Shown here: piece by piece, positions 49,350-56,717 of the stretch | Layout: each line of letters starts with the position of its first letter | Position numbering within the stretch: the first letter of the stretch is position 1 | NCBI RefSeq assembly: GCF_000308615.1 | Contig: NZ_BAGB01000040.1 | Location: forward strand, 124,001 to 188,000 | Direction of reading: 5' to 3' | DNA length: 64,000 nt | Source of the DNA: Nocardia jiangxiensis NBRC 101359 | GTDB taxonomy: Bacteria > Actinomycetota > Actinomycetes > Mycobacteriales > Mycobacteriaceae | Made by a program: the position numbers and the translations under genes | Notes under the pieces: generated by a model | What the model saw: the letters and a program-made list of their open reading frames with translations, nothing else | The model's database searches: none | What the model was told of the DNA's origin: nothing

Positions 49350-49380
49350 TTGACCTTCACACTGTGACAAGGACTCCAAT
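49350..49380 (+). promoter_or_regulatory. MerR-type promoter of the HEAT/MerR-HEAT operon
   Basis: TTGACC and TCCAAT are 19 bases apart, with the 19-bp imperfect dyad CCTTCACACTGTGACAAGG (49354-49372) in the spacer. This is the classic MerR-family promoter layout, and a MerR protein is encoded second in the operon, so autoregulation is likely. Confidence 0.7.
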
Positions 49381-49403
49381 GGGCAGCGAAGGAGGTGGTT
49401 GTC

Positions 49404-50060
49404 GTGAACACGACGATCCACGGCGAGCCGGATGCTCGCCTCATCGATGCCCTCGCCCATGCCGAGTCCTCGGTGCGATTGCGCGCCGCGCTGTCGGCGG
49501 GAACGCTGGGTGATCCGCGTCTGGTCGAGGTGCTCATCGCGCGGTGCGCGCTCGAACCGGACTTCTTCGTCCGGGACATGCTGACCTGGGCGCTGTGCCG
49601 GTTACCGGCCGAGGTGACGGTGCCGAGGCTGACCGCGGAGCTCGGATCCACCACGGCTCAGGCGCGGAGTCAGGCGTTGCACACGCTGTCCAAGATCGGG
49701 GATCGCAGCGCCTGGCCCGCAGTGTCGGATCTGCTGCACGACCAGGACGACGAGGTCGCCCTGAGCGCTTGGCGCGCCGCGGTGGCTCTCGTTCCGCACG
49801 GTGAGGAGGCCGCGTTGGCCGCGGATCTGGCGACCGCGCTGGGGCGTGGCGAACAGCCGGTGCAGTTGGGCCTGAGCCGGGCACTGGCCGCGCTCGACGT
49901 GGCCGCGATACCGGTCCTGGCCACTGCCGCACAGCATCCCGATCCCCAGGTTCGTGCTCATGCGCTGGCCACCGAGCAGTTGCGCCGCGACCCCGACAGC
50001 GGGTTCGCGCCCTCGCTCGAGCTGGCCAAGCGCGTGGCCGTAACCGGTTCGGGCACATAG
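49404..50060 (+). CDS. HEAT-repeat protein
   Basis: 218 residues made of helical HEAT-like repeats: R-L-I-D-A-L-A-H-A-E-S-S-V-R-L-R-A-A-L, P-R-L-V-E-V-L-I-A-R-C, A-E-V-T-V-P-R-L-T-A-E-L-G and the D-R-S-A-W-P-A-V-S-D-L-L unit. GTG at 49404 has GGAGG eight bases upstream; GTG at 49395 overlaps that site and is less likely. HEAT proteins are scaffolds for protein contacts. It is followed by a MerR protein that carries the same kind of repeats, so the two may bind each other. Confidence 0.8.
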   Translation: MNTTIHGEPDARLIDALAHAESSVRLRAALSAGTLGDPRLVEVLIARCALEPDFFVRDMLTWALCRLPAEVTVPRLTAELGSTTAQARSQALHTLSKIGDRSAWPAVSDLLHDQDDEVALSAWRAAVALVPHGEEAALAADLATALGRGEQPVQLGLSRALAALDVAAIPVLATAAQHPDPQVRAHALATEQLRRDPDSGFAPSLELAKRVAVTGSGT

Positions 50061-50089
50061 GGTTCCAGCACACGGGAGGAGGCGATGGG

Positions 50090-51106
50090 ATGTTGATCGG
50101 TGAGGTGTCGCGGCAGTCGGGCGTCAGCACGCGCATGCTGCGTCACTACGACGCGCTGGGTCTGGTCACCCCGACCGGCCGCACCGTCGGCGGTTACCGC
50201 GAATACTCCGCGCAGGACATCCGTCGCCTCTTCCACGTGGAATGTCTTCGCACGCTGGGATTGTCGCTGCACGAGGCCAAACGCGCACTGGACGATCCCG
50301 AGTTCGCACCGACCGCGCTGGTCGGCGAACTCATCGCGCACACCCGGGCGCGGATCGCCACCGAGCAGGAGCTGCTGCGCAATCTCGAACGCATCGATGC
50401 CGCGGCTCCGGCGCAGTGGGACGAGGTCACCAGTATCGTCGCGCTGCTGCGCGGGCTGGAATCGGACTCCGGGAACCGGCGTCAGCAGGCTGTGCTGTCC
50501 CAGCATGCGGCCGGATCGCTGCCGGTGGACGCGGTGGTGCAGGCGGCGCTGACCGAGGAGGACCCGAATGTGGCCGGGGCGCTGCGCTGGTCGCTGGCCC
50601 GAGCTGCCGGGGCCGGGTTGAGCGAGCTCGCCGCCGGTCTGGATGCGGCGCAGGTGCAGGTTCGTCGTCGCGCGGTCCTGGCGATCGCAGCGGTGCCCAG
50701 AGCCGAGGCGACACCGCTGCTGCGGCTAGCTCTCGGCGACACCGACCCGACCGTCCGCGAACGTGCCGCCCTGGCTCTGGGCTCGCGGCAGGTCAGCGAG
50801 GCGATGCCCGTCCTGCTGGAGATGGTCGTCGCGGGCCGTTCCGATGTGGAGGCCGCCGAGGTGCTCGGATCGCTCGCGCACGCCACCGTCCGAGCCGCGG
50901 ATCTCGTCCGGGCCATGCGGGACGCACTCGACGGCGGCGCCGATTCCGCGACGCGTCTGCGAATCACGCAGGCGCTGGCCGAGATTCCCGGCGACGCGGC
51001 CCGAGCAGCCCTGACCGACCTCACCTCCGACAGCGATCGGACCGTCGCGGCGACCGCGTCCGCCATCCTGGGTGCCCGCGACCGCCGCCGTCGCGGCAAG
51101 GGATGA
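50090..51106 (+). CDS. MerR-family regulator fused to HEAT repeats
   Basis: 338 residues. Residues 1-70 are a MerR HTH (M-L-I-G-E-V-S-R-Q-S-G-V-S-T-R-M-L-R-H-Y and the G-G-Y-R-E-Y wing), residues about 75-115 the coiled dimer helix, and 130-335 HEAT-like repeats (D-P-N-V-A-G-A-L-R-W-S-L, V-R-R-R-A-V-L-A-I-A-A-V, D-P-T-V-R-E-R-A-A-L-A-L-G). MerR effector domains normally bind metals or drugs; a HEAT domain suggests protein sensing. It lies 29 bases after the HEAT protein, with GGAGGAGG upstream, and a MerR-type promoter heads the operon. Confidence 0.85.
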   Translation: MLIGEVSRQSGVSTRMLRHYDALGLVTPTGRTVGGYREYSAQDIRRLFHVECLRTLGLSLHEAKRALDDPEFAPTALVGELIAHTRARIATEQELLRNLERIDAAAPAQWDEVTSIVALLRGLESDSGNRRQQAVLSQHAAGSLPVDAVVQAALTEEDPNVAGALRWSLARAAGAGLSELAAGLDAAQVQVRRRAVLAIAAVPRAEATPLLRLALGDTDPTVRERAALALGSRQVSEAMPVLLEMVVAGRSDVEAAEVLGSLAHATVRAADLVRAMRDALDGGADSATRLRITQALAEIPGDAARAALTDLTSDSDRTVAATASAILGARDRRRRGKG

Positions 51107-51291
51107 TCCGCATCCACCCGGCCATCGGCGAGGCAGTCGCGGCCGGTGGCGCCGACCGCCAAAGGTGATGCGGGACAAGCCACCAGGGAGGCAGTGTCCC
51201 CGGGTTCGACCAGTTCACCGGAGCTGATGCCTGATTCGTGCGGTCGCCCGGCGAGATGCTGTAAGCATCGAACAGCGGCTCTGGCGATTCT

Positions 51292-51987
51292 TCAGCGTTT
51301 GGCCAGGGCTTCGCGACGGATCCACTGGAACAGTGTGGGGTTCTCGACGGTGGTGATGACGCTGACGGTTCTACGTACGTAGCGTCGGTCGTCCAGCACG
51401 GCCAGCAGGCTGGCGGCCAGATCCGCGCGGGCGGTGAACCGGCCGTCGGCATGGCCTTCCACGAGGGTGTAGTCGGTGACCGAGGGCAGGTGGTAGAGCC
51501 CGCTCGGGCGCACGATCGTCCAGTCCAGGTCGGTGGCGCGGATCAACGTTTCCATCTGCCGCATGTCCTCGTAGAGCGTCTTGCCCAGTACCCGCGTCAC
51601 ATACGGCAGCAGCAGGTGGTTGAACAAGATCCCGCCGTCGGTGTACGGGTGCGGATCGACTCCGCTGGAGCTGACCACGGCGAGCCGACGCACCCGATGC
51701 CGCTGCATCGCGGCGACGATATTGGCCGCACCGCTCGAATAGGTGCTGATCGGTTCCTTGCCCGCGGGAACCCCGAGGGTCGACAGCACCGCATCCCGCT
51801 GTGCCACGGCGGCGTCGACGGCCGCGGGATCGAGCACGTCGGCCCCGACCACGTCGAGCCGATCATGGTGCAGCGGAAACGATTCCGGTTGCCGAGTGAC
51901 CGCGGTGACCTCATGTCCGAAGGCCAGTGCCCGGCCGGTCAACAGACGACCGGTGGGACCATTGGCGCCGAAGACGGTGATACGCAT
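51292..51987 (-). CDS. NAD(P)-binding atypical SDR / epimerase-like protein
   Basis: 231 residues. The Rossmann start is F-G-A-N-G-P-T-G-R, followed by T-R-Q-P, A-V-V-S-S-S-G-V and W-T-I-V-R-P-S-G-L, the pattern of the BVR-B / NmrA-like SDR group. It lies 15 bases after the FAD oxidoreductase on the same strand, and both are divergent from an ECF41-type sigma factor. ECF41 sigma genes are typically linked to COE genes (carboxymuconolactone decarboxylase, oxidoreductase, epimerase), so this is probably a target gene. Confidence 0.83.
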   Translation of the reverse strand: MRITVFGANGPTGRLLTGRALAFGHEVTAVTRQPESFPLHHDRLDVVGADVLDPAAVDAAVAQRDAVLSTLGVPAGKEPISTYSSGAANIVAAMQRHRVRRLAVVSSSGVDPHPYTDGGILFNHLLLPYVTRVLGKTLYEDMRQMETLIRATDLDWTIVRPSGLYHLPSVTDYTLVEGHADGRFTARADLAASLLAVLDDRRYVRRTVSVITTVENPTLFQWIRREALAKR

Positions 51988-52002
51988 GGCGGGATGTCCT
52001 TC

Positions 52003-53082
52003 CTAGAAGCGGGAGACGCCGGCGCGGGCGCTGGAGAACGCGCTGTGCGTTCCCATTTCCTTCAGCGCGACCGCGCCGCGTCCGGCGAGGTAGGCGCGCC
52101 GGACGGAGTCGTCGGCGTGGGTGAACTGGGTGATGGCATCGCGGCGGCCCAGGGAGATGCCGCGATTCCAGTACGGGAACGAGTGCGGCTTCAGCTTGCG
52201 GCCCTTGCACAGACGGGCGAGGTTGTCGGCCGCGTGAATGGCCTGCGGCAAGGCGGTGTAACAGGCGAACCTCGCACCGGGGACCGCGGCACAGTCGCCG
52301 ACGGCGAAGATCCGCGCATCGCTCGTGCTGCGCAGGAATTCGTCGACGACCACGCGGCCGCGCGCATCGACAGCCAGCCCGCTGCGCACGGCGAGGTCGG
52401 GGACGTCGGCCACGATCGCCCACAGCGTCAGATCCGAACCCAGATCCGCACCCGAGCGCAGACGTACGACACCGGCGAATTGCCCTGCATCCGAAACGAC
52501 TTCGGTCACCTCGTCATCGATGATCTCGACCGTCAGCCGCTCCAGCCCGGTGCGTAGCCGCCGGTGCGCCCCGGCCGACAGGCCGCCGCCCACCGCCGAT
52601 CCGATCAATCGCACCCGCAGATCGGGGCGCGCCTCGGCGATCTCGGCCGCCGTCTCGATCCCGGTCGGACCGCCCCCGATGACGGTGACCCGGCCACCGC
52701 CGGGCAGGTCCGTCAGCACCGCGCGCGCCTGCTGCGCGCCTTCCCAGGTGCCGACCGCGACCGTGCCCGGCATCGGCACGACGGTGCTGCCCACCGCCAC
52801 GAACGCGTAGTCGAAGTCGATTCGCCCACCATCGGCGAGCGCGACGGCGCCGTCACCGATCTTGTCGACCGCCCCGACTCGCACCGTGATCGCCTCCCGC
52901 AGCACCTGCGCCAAAGGTGTTGCCGCCGAGTATGTTCCCGCGATCTGCTGGTGCAGCCGGACGCGCTCCACGAAATCCGGGCGCGGGTTGATCACGGTGA
53001 TCCGCGCATCCTGGACCGTCCTGTCGATCCGGTTCGCCACGAGCGTGCCCGAATAGCCGCTGCCGACCACTACCACCTGCAT
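52003..53082 (-). CDS. FAD-dependent pyridine-nucleotide-disulfide-family oxidoreductase (NDH-2-like)
   Basis: 359 residues. The FAD motif V-V-V-G-S-G-Y-S-G is at the N-terminus, the NAD(P)H motif V-T-V-I-G-G-G-P-T-G-I-E near 150, and the second FAD motif R-I-F-A-V-G-D-C-A near 280. There is no redox Cys pair, as in type II NADH dehydrogenases and related enzymes. It has no C-terminal membrane helix. The ATG at 53082 is preceded by AGGAGGACTGAC. It is the first gene of a pair divergent from the ECF41 sigma gene, whose regulon usually contains such an oxidoreductase. Confidence 0.85.
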   Translation of the reverse strand: MQVVVVGSGYSGTLVANRIDRTVQDARITVINPRPDFVERVRLHQQIAGTYSAATPLAQVLREAITVRVGAVDKIGDGAVALADGGRIDFDYAFVAVGSTVVPMPGTVAVGTWEGAQQARAVLTDLPGGGRVTVIGGGPTGIETAAEIAEARPDLRVRLIGSAVGGGLSAGAHRRLRTGLERLTVEIIDDEVTEVVSDAGQFAGVVRLRSGADLGSDLTLWAIVADVPDLAVRSGLAVDARGRVVVDEFLRSTSDARIFAVGDCAAVPGARFACYTALPQAIHAADNLARLCKGRKLKPHSFPYWNRGISLGRRDAITQFTHADDSVRRAYLAGRGAVALKEMGTHSAFSSARAGVSRF

Positions 53083-53138
53083 GTCAGTCCTCCTGTCTGG
53101 ATATGTGGACGAACACAAGTGCCCAGCGGCCCCGGACC

Positions 53139-53186
53139 TGTGACAGTGCGAACGTGTGACGAGCGCCACCACTTCCGGATGTCACA
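53139..53186. promoter_or_regulatory. Two TGTCACA elements between the oxidoreductase and the sigma gene
   Basis: TGTCACA occurs on the minus strand at 53145-53139 and on the plus strand at 53180-53186, pointing towards the oxidoreductase and the sigma gene respectively. ECF41 sigma factors recognise a TGTCACA -35 element. The CGTC -10 element is not at the usual distance on either strand, so only the -35 half is supported. Confidence 0.4.
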
Positions 53187-53249
53187 AACCGGCCGGAGCG
53201 CGCCACTCATGCATGACATCGTCGAGAAACCGGCAGACAGGACCGCACC

Positions 53250-54146
53250 ATGAGCGAGGAAGAACGCACCGATCCCGCCACCGAGGCGTTCGTCGCGCAC
53301 CGCAACCTGCTGTTCACCGTCGCCTACGAAATGCTCGGCTCGGCCGCCGATGCCGAGGACGTCCTACAGGAGACCTGGCTGCAATGGGCCGCGGTCGACC
53401 TCGGCACGGTGCACGATCACCGCGCCTTCCTCGTTCGGATCACCACCCGGCAGGCGATCCGGCGATTGCGCACCCTGGGCCGCCGCCGCGAGTCCTACGT
53501 CGGTCCGTGGCTGCCCGAGCCGTTGCTCACCACACCCGATGTGGCCGAGAACGTCGAACTGGCCGACAGCGTCTCGATGGCGATGCTGCTGGTGCTCGAA
53601 ACGCTCGCCCCGACCGAGCGCGCGGTGTTCGTACTGCGCGAAGTGTTCGACATGTCCTACACCGAAATCGCTCCCGCCGTGGACAAGAGCCCCGCCGCGG
53701 TCCGCCAGATCGCCCACCGAGCCCGCGCGCACGTCGCGGCGCGTCGGCCGCGTGGAGCCGTATCCGCGGCTCACGCCCGCGAAGCGCTGGGAGCTTTCCA
53801 CCGAGCGGTCGAAACCGGCGATCTACAGAGCCTGCTCGACATCCTCGCACCGGATGTGGTGTTCCTGGGCGACGGCGGCGGAGTCAAGCAGGCCACACTG
53901 CGCCCCATCGTGGGCGTGGATCGCGTCGCGCGTGTGTTGAGCGGCGGCACAGGCTGGATGGGCGGCCACGCCTCGGCCGAACCGGCGCACGTCAACGGCT
54001 GGCCCGCGCTGATCATCCGACTCGACGGACAGGTCGACGGCGTCGTGGCGGTGCGGATCGACAACGGCCTGGTCACGGGTCTCTACTATGTGCGTAATCC
54101 CGACAAGCTCTCCCATCTGCACAGGGAAACCGCACTGGACCGCTGA
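53250..54146 (+). CDS. ECF41-type RNA polymerase sigma factor with SnoaL-like C-terminal domain
   Basis: 298 residues. Sigma region 2 spans about 15-80 (A-Y-E-M-L-G-S-A-A-D-A-E-D-V-L-Q-E-T-W) and region 4 about 115-170 (A-P-T-E-R-A-V-F-V-L-R-E-V-F-D-M-S-Y-T-E-I). The linker holds the ECF41 signature W87-L-P-E-P-L. Residues 175-298 form a SnoaL/NTF2-like extension that regulates activity in this group in place of an anti-sigma factor. It is divergent from an oxidoreductase and an epimerase-like gene that it probably transcribes. Confidence 0.88.
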   Translation: MSEEERTDPATEAFVAHRNLLFTVAYEMLGSAADAEDVLQETWLQWAAVDLGTVHDHRAFLVRITTRQAIRRLRTLGRRRESYVGPWLPEPLLTTPDVAENVELADSVSMAMLLVLETLAPTERAVFVLREVFDMSYTEIAPAVDKSPAAVRQIAHRARAHVAARRPRGAVSAAHAREALGAFHRAVETGDLQSLLDILAPDVVFLGDGGGVKQATLRPIVGVDRVARVLSGGTGWMGGHASAEPAHVNGWPALIIRLDGQVDGVVAVRIDNGLVTGLYYVRNPDKLSHLHRETALDR

Positions 54147-54159
54147 ACCTGGCCTCCCG

Positions 54160-54747
54160 CTACGTCGTCTCCGTGGAAGGCGGCGCGGCGAGGGCGGCGG
54201 TGAGCCAGGGCCGCAGGATCGTCTCGATCTGCTCCTCGGAGATGTCGGTCAGGGCCTCGAGTTCGAGGAAGTGCCGGGCGATGGTCAGGCCCAGGATGCT
54301 GCTGACGGTCAGGGCCGCACGCAGTTCGGCATCGGGACCGCCGTCGGCGCGGGCCAGGTTCTGTACGCGTTCGTCGAGGAAGTTGCGCATCGCGGCCGTT
54401 GCCTCGGGTGCGGTCAGCATGGATCGTGCCAGGGCGCGGGCCTCGGGCGGCGGGGTGTTCAGGCGGATGCCGAGGATCTCGAACAGGTGCTCGGCGACCT
54501 CCTGGGGAGTGCTCGAGGCGTCCAGATCGTCGGCGCTGCCGCGGTGCAACTGGGTGGCGACGGTGAACAGGCCGCTCTTGGAGCCGTAGTGCTGCAGGAC
54601 CAAGGAGGGGTCGACTCCCGCGCGCTGGGCCACACCGCGCACGGTGGCGCGTTCGAGTCCGTATTCGCCGAATTCGGCCTGTGCGGCACGCAGAATCCGT
54701 TCCGCGGTGGCCGCGCGCCGGGCCGCGCGTGTCGTCGGTTCGTCCAC
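54160..54747 (-). CDS. TetR-family transcriptional regulator
   Basis: 195 residues from GTG. The HTH is at about 15-60 (A-E-R-I-L-R-A-A-Q-A-E-F-G-E-Y-G-L-E-R-A-T-V-R, V-D-P-S-L-V-L-Q-H-Y-G-S-K). The remainder is the helical ligand domain. It is divergent from the amidohydrolase-type decarboxylase with a clear dyad between them, so it probably represses that gene and itself. Confidence 0.88.
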   Translation of the reverse strand: MDEPTTRAARRAATAERILRAAQAEFGEYGLERATVRGVAQRAGVDPSLVLQHYGSKSGLFTVATQLHRGSADDLDASSTPQEVAEHLFEILGIRLNTPPPEARALARSMLTAPEATAAMRNFLDERVQNLARADGGPDAELRAALTVSSILGLTIARHFLELEALTDISEEQIETILRPWLTAALAAPPSTETT

Positions 54748-54764
54748 GTCGTCACTCTACATCC

Positions 54765-54793
54765 GTTGAGCGAATCTGATATTCTCACTCAAC
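54765..54793. promoter_or_regulatory. TetR operator between the regulator and the decarboxylase-like gene
   Basis: GTTGAG...CTCAAC form the outer arms of a 29-bp dyad, with GAAT and ATTC pairing inside. It lies centrally between the divergent starts at 54747 and 54816. Confidence 0.6.
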
Positions 54794-54815
54794 AGTCGAT
54801 GAGCGAAGGAGTGCG

Positions 54816-55811
54816 ATGAGAGTCGTCACCGTCGAGGAGCACTGGAACACCGAGGGCATCGACCGGGCCGTACGCGCCCACGCACTCGATGCCAGCGTGG
54901 TTTTCAACGATCGGGGTGATATCCCCGAGCGACTGTTCGACCTCGACGAGAGCCGGATCGCGGCGATGGACACCGCGGGGGTGGATATGCAGATCATCTC
55001 CCTGTCCCCGCCCGGAACCTACGGCTTGCCGCCCGGCGAGGCGGTGGCGTTGTGCCGCGAGGCCAACGATCGCGCCGGGGCCGTGGTCGAACGTCATCCG
55101 GACCGCTTCCGCGCGATGACGACGTTGCCGATGCCCGATCCGGTCGCCGCGGTCGCCGAACTCGAGCGGACCGCGACCTCGCCCGCGCATGTGGGCATCA
55201 TGTCCTACGGGCGCTGCGGTGATCGCCCGCTGGACGATCCCGCCTACGACGACCTGCTCGCCGCCGCGGCCGCACACGCTCGCCCGCTGTTCATTCATCC
55301 GCAGATCCCGCCGGACGGGGTGCGTGCGGCGTCCTACACCGGCCTGGGCGAGATCGTCGATCTGGGACTGGCCACTTTCGGCTGGGGCTGGCACATGGAG
55401 GCCGGGACCGCCGCGTTGCGCCTGATCCTCAGCGGCGCGTTCGACCGTCACCCGGACCTGCAGATCGTGCTGGGCCACTGGGGTGAGATGCTGCTGTTCT
55501 GGCTGGACCGGGCCGACAGCCTCTCGAACGTCGCCGATCTGAATCACCGTGTGGCGGAATACTTCCGCACCAATGTGTACATCGCGACCAGCGGCATGCT
55601 GACCCCGCGCCTGCTGCGCCACGCCCTGGACTTCACCGACGCCGACCGGATCCTGCTGTCCGGGGACTATCCGTTCCACCGCCTCGGGCCCACCTCGGTC
55701 GCGGAGTTCCTGGATGCCGTCCCCGATCCCGAGGATCGCCGAAAGATCGCTCACGCCAACGCAGATGCGCTCTACGGCCTCACGACCTCATCCGCTCAGC
55801 CGGCCCGGTAA
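54816..55811 (+). CDS. Amidohydrolase-family aromatic acid decarboxylase-like enzyme
   Basis: 331 residues of the amidohydrolase_2 (ACMSD-like) family. The N-terminal metal motif is V-E-E-H-W, i.e. E-x-H as in gamma-resorcylate and 2,3-dihydroxybenzoate decarboxylases rather than the H-x-H of hydrolases. Further ligands are the His in L-F-I-H-P-Q, the His in L-G-H-W-G-E-M and the Asp in L-L-S-G-D-Y-P-F. Decarboxylation of a hydroxybenzoate-type acid is plausible but not proven. An SDR follows 14 bases later, and a TetR gene is divergent. Confidence 0.82.
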   Translation: MRVVTVEEHWNTEGIDRAVRAHALDASVVFNDRGDIPERLFDLDESRIAAMDTAGVDMQIISLSPPGTYGLPPGEAVALCREANDRAGAVVERHPDRFRAMTTLPMPDPVAAVAELERTATSPAHVGIMSYGRCGDRPLDDPAYDDLLAAAAAHARPLFIHPQIPPDGVRAASYTGLGEIVDLGLATFGWGWHMEAGTAALRLILSGAFDRHPDLQIVLGHWGEMLLFWLDRADSLSNVADLNHRVAEYFRTNVYIATSGMLTPRLLRHALDFTDADRILLSGDYPFHRLGPTSVAEFLDAVPDPEDRRKIAHANADALYGLTTSSAQPAR

Positions 55812-55825
55812 CCCGAGGAGAAGCG

Positions 55826-56530
55826 ATGCCCGAGACCTCCCCGAACACGACCGTCCTGCTCATCGGGGCCTCCCGCGGACTGGGCTGCGCGATCGCCGCG
55901 CAGTACCTCGCCCGGGGGTCGAAGGTAGTGGCGACCGTGCGCGGCTCCGGCCACACCCCACTGCACGAACTGCAGGACACCGCCGACGGGCGGCTCGAGA
56001 TCGAACACGTCGACATCACGGTCCCCGAGCAGATCGACGCGCTGCGAGAGCGACTGGGCCACAGGCGATTCGATCTGCTGTTCGTCAACGCGGGAGTCAC
56101 CAACGGGCCCGAGGAGACCAGTGCGGATGTCGCGACCCAGGAGTTCACCCGCCTGATGCTCACCAATGCGCTGAGCCCGATGCGCGTGCTGGAAACCCTC
56201 GGCGACCTGGTCCCGCCGCAGGGCACCCTCGCGATCATGTCCTCGGGCCAGGCCAGTATCGCGAACAACGAGCGCGGCGGTTTCGAGATCTACCGTGCCA
56301 GCAAGTCCGCCCTGAACCAGCTGATGCGCAGTTACGCCGCCCGTCACCGCGACGACCCGCGCACCCTGCTGCTGATGGCTCCGGGCTGGGTGCAGACCGA
56401 ACTCGGTGGCCCCGGCGCACGCCTGACGATCGACGAGAGCATCCCGAATCTGGTCACCACCATGGACGCCCAGCGCGGCCACGGCGGCCTTCGGTTCCTG
56501 GACTACCTGGGCCGCACCGTCCCGTGGTGA
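55826..56530 (+). CDS. Short-chain dehydrogenase/reductase
   Basis: 234 residues. The cofactor motif G-A-S-R-G-L-G is near residue 14, the N-A-G motif in F-V-N-A-G-V-T, and the catalytic Ser in M-S-S-G-Q-A-S and Tyr/Lys in Y-R-A-S-K. It is 14 bases after the decarboxylase-like gene and co-directional, so it probably works in the same pathway. The 3' end has a partial copy about 129 bases downstream. Confidence 0.88.
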   Translation: MPETSPNTTVLLIGASRGLGCAIAAQYLARGSKVVATVRGSGHTPLHELQDTADGRLEIEHVDITVPEQIDALRERLGHRRFDLLFVNAGVTNGPEETSADVATQEFTRLMLTNALSPMRVLETLGDLVPPQGTLAIMSSGQASIANNERGGFEIYRASKSALNQLMRSYAARHRDDPRTLLLMAPGWVQTELGGPGARLTIDESIPNLVTTMDAQRGHGGLRFLDYLGRTVPW

Positions 56531-56710
56531 ACGCGGGCCTGGTATGCGGCGGAAGCCCGCCGAAATGCAGACGCCCCGAGTGGAAGCCATTCGGATGCCC
56601 GGCGCGGCACGGCGGCCCGCAGCTTCTGGATTACCTGGGGGGCACCGTCCTGGCCGAGTGTGGGGCCCGGCATCCGGTGTGGAAGTTCGCAGCGATGCAG
56701 ACGCCGGCGC
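56471..56710 (+). repeat. Partial tandem duplication of the SDR 3' end
   Basis: The segment around 56471-56580 recurs, diverged, at about 56601-56710. Matching blocks are CTGGACTACCTGGG (56498) with CTGGATTACCTGGG (56626), GCACCGTC in both, and an identical ATGCAGACGCC at 56565 and 56695. The offset is 128-130 bases. The second copy encodes L-L-D-Y-L-G-G-T-V in place of F-L-D-Y-L-G-R-T-V. Confidence 0.6.
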
Positions 56711-56717
56711 ACGCGGC

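Noticed and set aside
53101..53230. Complete ECF41 promoter with CGTC -10 element
   Set aside because: CGTC occurs on both strands but 27 and 33 bases after TGTCACA, too far for a sigma-factor promoter; only the -35-like elements are reported.
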